A program made the position numbers and the translations under genes. DNA of 64,000 bases from an uncultured Oscillospiraceae bacterium (lineage in GTDB: Bacteria > Bacillota > Clostridia > Oscillospirales > Ruminococcaceae). This document shows positions 61,105-64,000 of the stretch, piece by piece; within the stretch, counting starts at the first letter, position 1, and every line of letters begins with the position of its first letter. Location of the stretch: NCBI GenBank assembly GCA_934446565.1, contig CAKSEO010000008.1, forward strand, positions 1 through 64,000, in the 5' to 3' direction. The notes under the pieces are model-generated. The model was given only the letters and a program-made list of their open reading frames with translations, was not told the DNA's origin and made no database searches.

Positions 61105-62031
61105 ATGTCATACTCACAACAGAACACCGACCTCATCGAGAAAGCAAGGCAAGCCAGTCTTGCTGTTTTTTTTACCCAGAACGGATTTGAAACCGAGCGC
61201 ATAAGGAACGAGTTGCACGTTAAGGGCTACGGCGGTTTATATGTAAACACCGAAACCAATGAGTGGTACTGTTTCTCGCAGGCAGAAAAACACGGCGGCA
61301 GGAACGCAATTAACTGCCTGACCGACATTATTGGAATGGATTTCAAATCCGCAGTTGAAGCTCTGTCCGGCGCGAACATGACGTACATGGACTACCGCAA
61401 AGCCGTTCCAAAGCTGTCGCAAGTGAAAAAACCGATTCTGCCGGAGCGTGCGGACAATATGCGGAAGGTGTTTGCTTACCTCTGTCAGACGCGGCGGCTT
61501 GACAGCAAACTTGTTTCCGAACTGGCGCATAACGGTCTGCTGTATCAGGACAAGCGAGGGAATGCCGTGTTTCTCCATAAGGACGAGAACGGTAATTCTA
61601 TCGGTGCTGAAATACAAGGCACCAACAGCGAAAAACGTTACAAGGGAGTAGCTCCCGGAACGAGCGACAGCTTGTTTTCCGTGACGCTGGGCACACCAAC
61701 AAAGGCGTACATTTTTGAGAGCGCAATAGATTTGCTTTCCTTTCGGCAGCTTGCAAATCAGCAGAAAATTCAGAACAGCGTGCTTGTATCAATGGCTGGT
61801 CTGAAACCAAATTCTCTGAAAACGCTCTCCGATAAAGGTCTGCAATTATTCGCCTGCGTTGACAATGACGAAGCCGGCGGGAAGTTTATCAGCAGCAATA
61901 ATCTCACGCAGCGCAACCATATCCTAAAGGAATTCGGCGTGAAAGATTTCAACGAGCTGCTTGTAAAAATCACAAAGCTCCAACAGAAAACTGAAAAACG
62001 TCCGCTCAACCGAAAACATGACCGGCATTGA
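61105..62031 (+). CDS. DUF3991/toprim-domain protein
   Basis: A protein of 308 residues. The N-terminal part is a primase-like zinc-poor domain (VKGYGGLYVNTETNEWYCFS, GGRNAINCLTDIIGMDF) followed by DUF3991 (VFAYLCQTRRLDSKLVSELA). The toprim domain covers about 195-285 with YIFESAIDLLSF (catalytic Glu) and LFACVDNDEAGG (DxD). Such proteins accompany relaxases in Tn1549-like elements and probably act in transfer or replication. The ATG at 61105 follows AAAGGAGG; the open frame starts earlier at 61024 without a site. It appears intact. Confidence 0.85.
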   Translation: MSYSQQNTDLIEKARQASLAVFFTQNGFETERIRNELHVKGYGGLYVNTETNEWYCFSQAEKHGGRNAINCLTDIIGMDFKSAVEALSGANMTYMDYRKAVPKLSQVKKPILPERADNMRKVFAYLCQTRRLDSKLVSELAHNGLLYQDKRGNAVFLHKDENGNSIGAEIQGTNSEKRYKGVAPGTSDSLFSVTLGTPTKAYIFESAIDLLSFRQLANQQKIQNSVLVSMAGLKPNSLKTLSDKGLQLFACVDNDEAGGKFISSNNLTQRNHILKEFGVKDFNELLVKITKLQQKTEKRPLNRKHDRH

Positions 62032-62150
62032 TTTTTCAAATCTGAGTGAATGACTTAAAGAGCTTTTTTTTCAAAAATGCGATTTTCGTAGATTTCGTAT
62101 TCAACGATTTTTTCAGATTTTGCGATTTTCGCCAAAACAGCTGAAAGCTC

Positions 62151-62258
62151 ATTTTTTCAATTTTGAAAAAATCGGGGGTTTTAGGGGTCAACGTCCCCTA
62201 ACGAAAATGTACTTTTGGAGAACGAAGTTTGCCAAAAGTACAATTGAGTATTGTACTT
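62151..62258. promoter_or_regulatory. Candidate origin of transfer (oriT)
   Basis: Four inverted repeats lie directly upstream of the relaxase: ATTTTTTCAA/TTGAAAAAAT (62151-62172), TTAGGGG/CCCCTAA (62181-62201), TGTACTTTTGG/CCAAAAGTACA (62208-62242, 13-nt centre) and AAGTACAAT/ATTGTACTT (62236-62258), the last two overlapping. This is the position and layout of an oriT. The overlapping pair is the likely relaxase recognition hairpin. The nick site cannot be placed from sequence alone. No gene lies in 62032-62352. Confidence 0.7.
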
Positions 62259-62352
62259 GTTACAGCGAAGGCAAAATTGGTGACGGCATACGAAAATGAT
62301 TTTGAAAAATGCTGAAATCACATCTTCACAGGAAATCGGAGGTTTTACAAAT

Positions 62353-64000
62353 ATGAATGAACAGCAGAACAACGGCTTATCCGTATCTTTCAGAATTGAC
62401 GATGGTATCATTGAACACAATAACCGCAGTTTCATTGCGAAGAATGTAGTTCATGAACGGATACCGGATAATATAACCTACAAAAAGCAGAATATACGTG
62501 AATTTTATTCCGAGCTGTTCGGAGAAGCTCTCGCCGAATACAATTCCAAAATGAAAAGGCGTGACAGGATCATTCCCGACTACTACGAACATATCAGAAA
62601 AGGAAAGCAGGAGAAAACATTTGAGGAAATCATCGTGCAGTTCGGCGATATTAACGACTGTGCCGTCGGATCCGAAAACGGCGAACTTGCCAAGCAAATG
62701 CTAGACCAGTATATGCGTGGATTTGAAGCACGCAACCCGAACCTCAAAGTGTTCAACGCCGTTATGCACCTTGACGAGGCGACACCACACCTGCATATAG
62801 ATTTTGTTCCGATAACGCATACTGGCAGTCGTGGGCTATCTACAAGAGTGTCCATGAGTGGCGCTCTGCGTGAAATGGGCTTTGCTCCGGAAAACAAGTT
62901 TCTGACGGAATGGGTCGCATGGTCTGACAGCGAACGTGCAGTCATGGAGAAAATACTCCGTGAGTATGGTTTGTACCGTGACGATAAAAACGTTCATCGG
63001 GAGCATTGGTCGGTTGATGAGTACAAGCGGAAAAAGCAGGCGGCGCAGGAGATACGTTCTATGAACGACCACATAAACGCTCTGAAAAAGAAAAGCGATG
63101 ATTCCTACACTTCCGCGGAAATCGCCGCTATCAAAAATCAGAATGATTATATGCGCAGTGAAATCACAAAGCGTGACGAGAAAATAGCGGCGCTGAGCAG
63201 GCAGGTCAACGCCGCTTTCGTTCCATATGAGATTTACTCGGACGATAAATTGCAATACGTTGCAGACGGACTGACCCGTGCAAAAATTCCGTTCATCGAA
63301 GAAAGCCATATGCTCTACGTTCCCGATTATGCAGTAAAGACTGCCAACGTAATAGCTGCTCATTATCAGTCTGCGAATATGTGGACGATCCGTGACAGAA
63401 TTGCCCTCGACATAGACCGGCTGGTTTACTCCTCTACATCTGTGGAAAATCTGTTGAGCAAGTTGATAGAGCATGGATACGAAATCAAACACGGAAAGTA
63501 TATCGCTGTGAAAGCTCCATTTGCGGAAAGGTATGTGCGGCTGAATTCCATCGGAGATGAGTATCTGCCGAAAATGCTTAAACGGCGGATTTCTCTCAAC
63601 GGCACCTATGCGAGAAAGGTCAGAGAACGCATGAGCCGCAGCAGCGAAATGGAGAAGAAAATCTGCTCCGTCATTCTTGATACAACAGTCGCTATTCAGC
63701 AGTTCAGAATTATTCCGAAAAAGACAAAGCCACAGAAAATTTACACATTCAGTAACGATGAGAGCCTGAACCTGCTCGTCGAGCAGCTTTCTACGATTGG
63801 TGAGTTCGGAATTGCGTCCCGTGACGGAATTTACGCAAAAGCCGAGGAACTGAAAAATAGCGTTGAAGAGAAAACCGAAGAATTAAAGGCGCTGTCGAAT
63901 GAAGCTCCCACTCTGAAATCTGAAATTGCACAGATCCGGTTCTACTTTGAAAATGTCCAGAACAGGCGCAGGCTGGATTTTATGGGACAGATCAAACTAG
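62353..64000 (+). CDS. MobV-family relaxase (plasmid recombination enzyme), partial at window end
   Basis: At least 549 residues, cut by the window edge. It nicks the element at oriT and leads the strand into the recipient. The N-terminal 220 residues are a Pre/Mob (MobV) domain. The metal-binding HUH-type motif is HLDEATPHLHIDFVPI (about residues 137-152), and YMRGFEARNPNLKVFNAVMH precedes it. A long coiled-coil and charged region follows, including NHDHIN-type helices around 225-275. The ribosome binding site GGAGG is 10 nt upstream. It is next to the oriT-like repeats and appears intact so far, so mobilisation by another element is conceivable. Confidence 0.9.
   Translation, partial: MNEQQNNGLSVSFRIDDGIIEHNNRSFIAKNVVHERIPDNITYKKQNIREFYSELFGEALAEYNSKMKRRDRIIPDYYEHIRKGKQEKTFEEIIVQFGDINDCAVGSENGELAKQMLDQYMRGFEARNPNLKVFNAVMHLDEATPHLHIDFVPITHTGSRGLSTRVSMSGALREMGFAPENKFLTEWVAWSDSERAVMEKILREYGLYRDDKNVHREHWSVDEYKRKKQAAQEIRSMNDHINALKKKSDDSYTSAEIAAIKNQNDYMRSEITKRDEKIAALSRQVNAAFVPYEIYSDDKLQYVADGLTRAKIPFIEESHMLYVPDYAVKTANVIAAHYQSANMWTIRDRIALDIDRLVYSSTSVENLLSKLIEHGYEIKHGKYIAVKAPFAERYVRLNSIGDEYLPKMLKRRISLNGTYARKVRERMSRSSEMEKKICSVILDTTVAIQQFRIIPKKTKPQKIYTFSNDESLNLLVEQLSTIGEFGIASRDGIYAKAEELKNSVEEKTEELKALSNEAPTLKSEIAQIRFYFENVQNRRRLDFMGQIKL

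Larger units (their letters stand above)
49882..64000. mobile_element. Degenerate Tn1549-like integrative conjugative element
   Basis: From here to the window end the genes belong to a Tn1549/CTn-type conjugative element, in the usual family order: small Cys-rich ORF, replication initiator (DUF6017), ParA, VirB4/TraE, CD1107-like protein, YodL protein, SNF2 helicase, sigma/HTH regulators, toprim-DUF3991, oriT, relaxase. Many are fragments or fusions, so the conjugation machinery is not functional as seen. It lies just downstream of the ribosomal operon terminators. I see no integrase, excisionase or att repeats. The left boundary is somewhere in 49640-49881 and the right boundary is beyond the window. 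Confidence 0.85.

Overview
The window looks like chromosome from a motile, Gram-positive anaerobe of the class Clostridia, most likely a gut Oscillospirales/Ruminococcaceae-type bacterium. The reasons are the zinc-type S14, L36 and L24, the adk-map-KOW-infA order inside the ribosomal operon, strong AGGAGG-type ribosome binding sites, a SigD-type flagellin promoter, a GH5 lipoprotein, and a Tn1549-like conjugative element. The species assignment is an inference.

Layout. 1-2.8 kb: thrS followed by an SseB-domain gene (minus strand). 2.8-3.06 kb: a 26-residue hydrophobic peptide gene between a perfect sigma-A promoter and a bidirectional terminator. 3.1-7.7 kb: chemotaxis operon cheA-cheW-cheR-cheB (minus). 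7.9-10.2 kb: a divergent FliK-like gene and an orphan FlhB C-terminal-domain gene. 10.2-10.4 kb: a run of six hairpins between convergent transcripts. 10.4-12.1 kb: a GH5 lipoprotein and a small downstream ORF. 12.1-22.7 kb: a nine-gene, tightly packed minus-strand operon of glycan or phospho-ligand modification enzymes (three methyltransferases, a GT2-TPR protein, a nucleotidyltransferase, a class V aminotransferase, an Fe-S protein, a polysaccharide pyruvyltransferase and a CDP-glycerol-type phosphotransferase). It lies directly downstream of flagellin (22.8-24.2 kb). This arrangement suggests a flagellin or surface-glycan decoration pathway.

24.6-32.7 kb (plus strand): aspartokinase, a small lipoprotein, a Maf/DUF115-like protein, thymidylate synthase, a Nudix hydrolase, a NYN-domain protein with six LOTUS/OST-HTH domains, and an AstE/aspartoacylase-like protein with altered metal-site motifs. 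32.9-49.5 kb: the complete S10-spc-alpha ribosomal supercluster (rpsJ to rplQ, with secY, adk, map, a KOW protein, infA and rpoA), with a structured leader and several hairpin-bearing intergenic gaps.

49.6-64 kb: a decayed integrative conjugative element. It keeps an intact replication-initiator-like gene with internal inverted repeats, a toprim/DUF3991 gene, an oriT-like hairpin cluster and a MobV relaxase that runs off the window. ParA, VirB4/TraE, the CD1107/YodL protein, the SNF2 helicase and the sigma/HTH regulators survive only as fragments, chimeras or frameshifted remnants. AT-rich cargo within it includes a broken DUF3795 gene, an ECF sigma/anti-sigma pair with its own promoter, and a 510-residue protein of unknown function carrying a GGADGPT motif.
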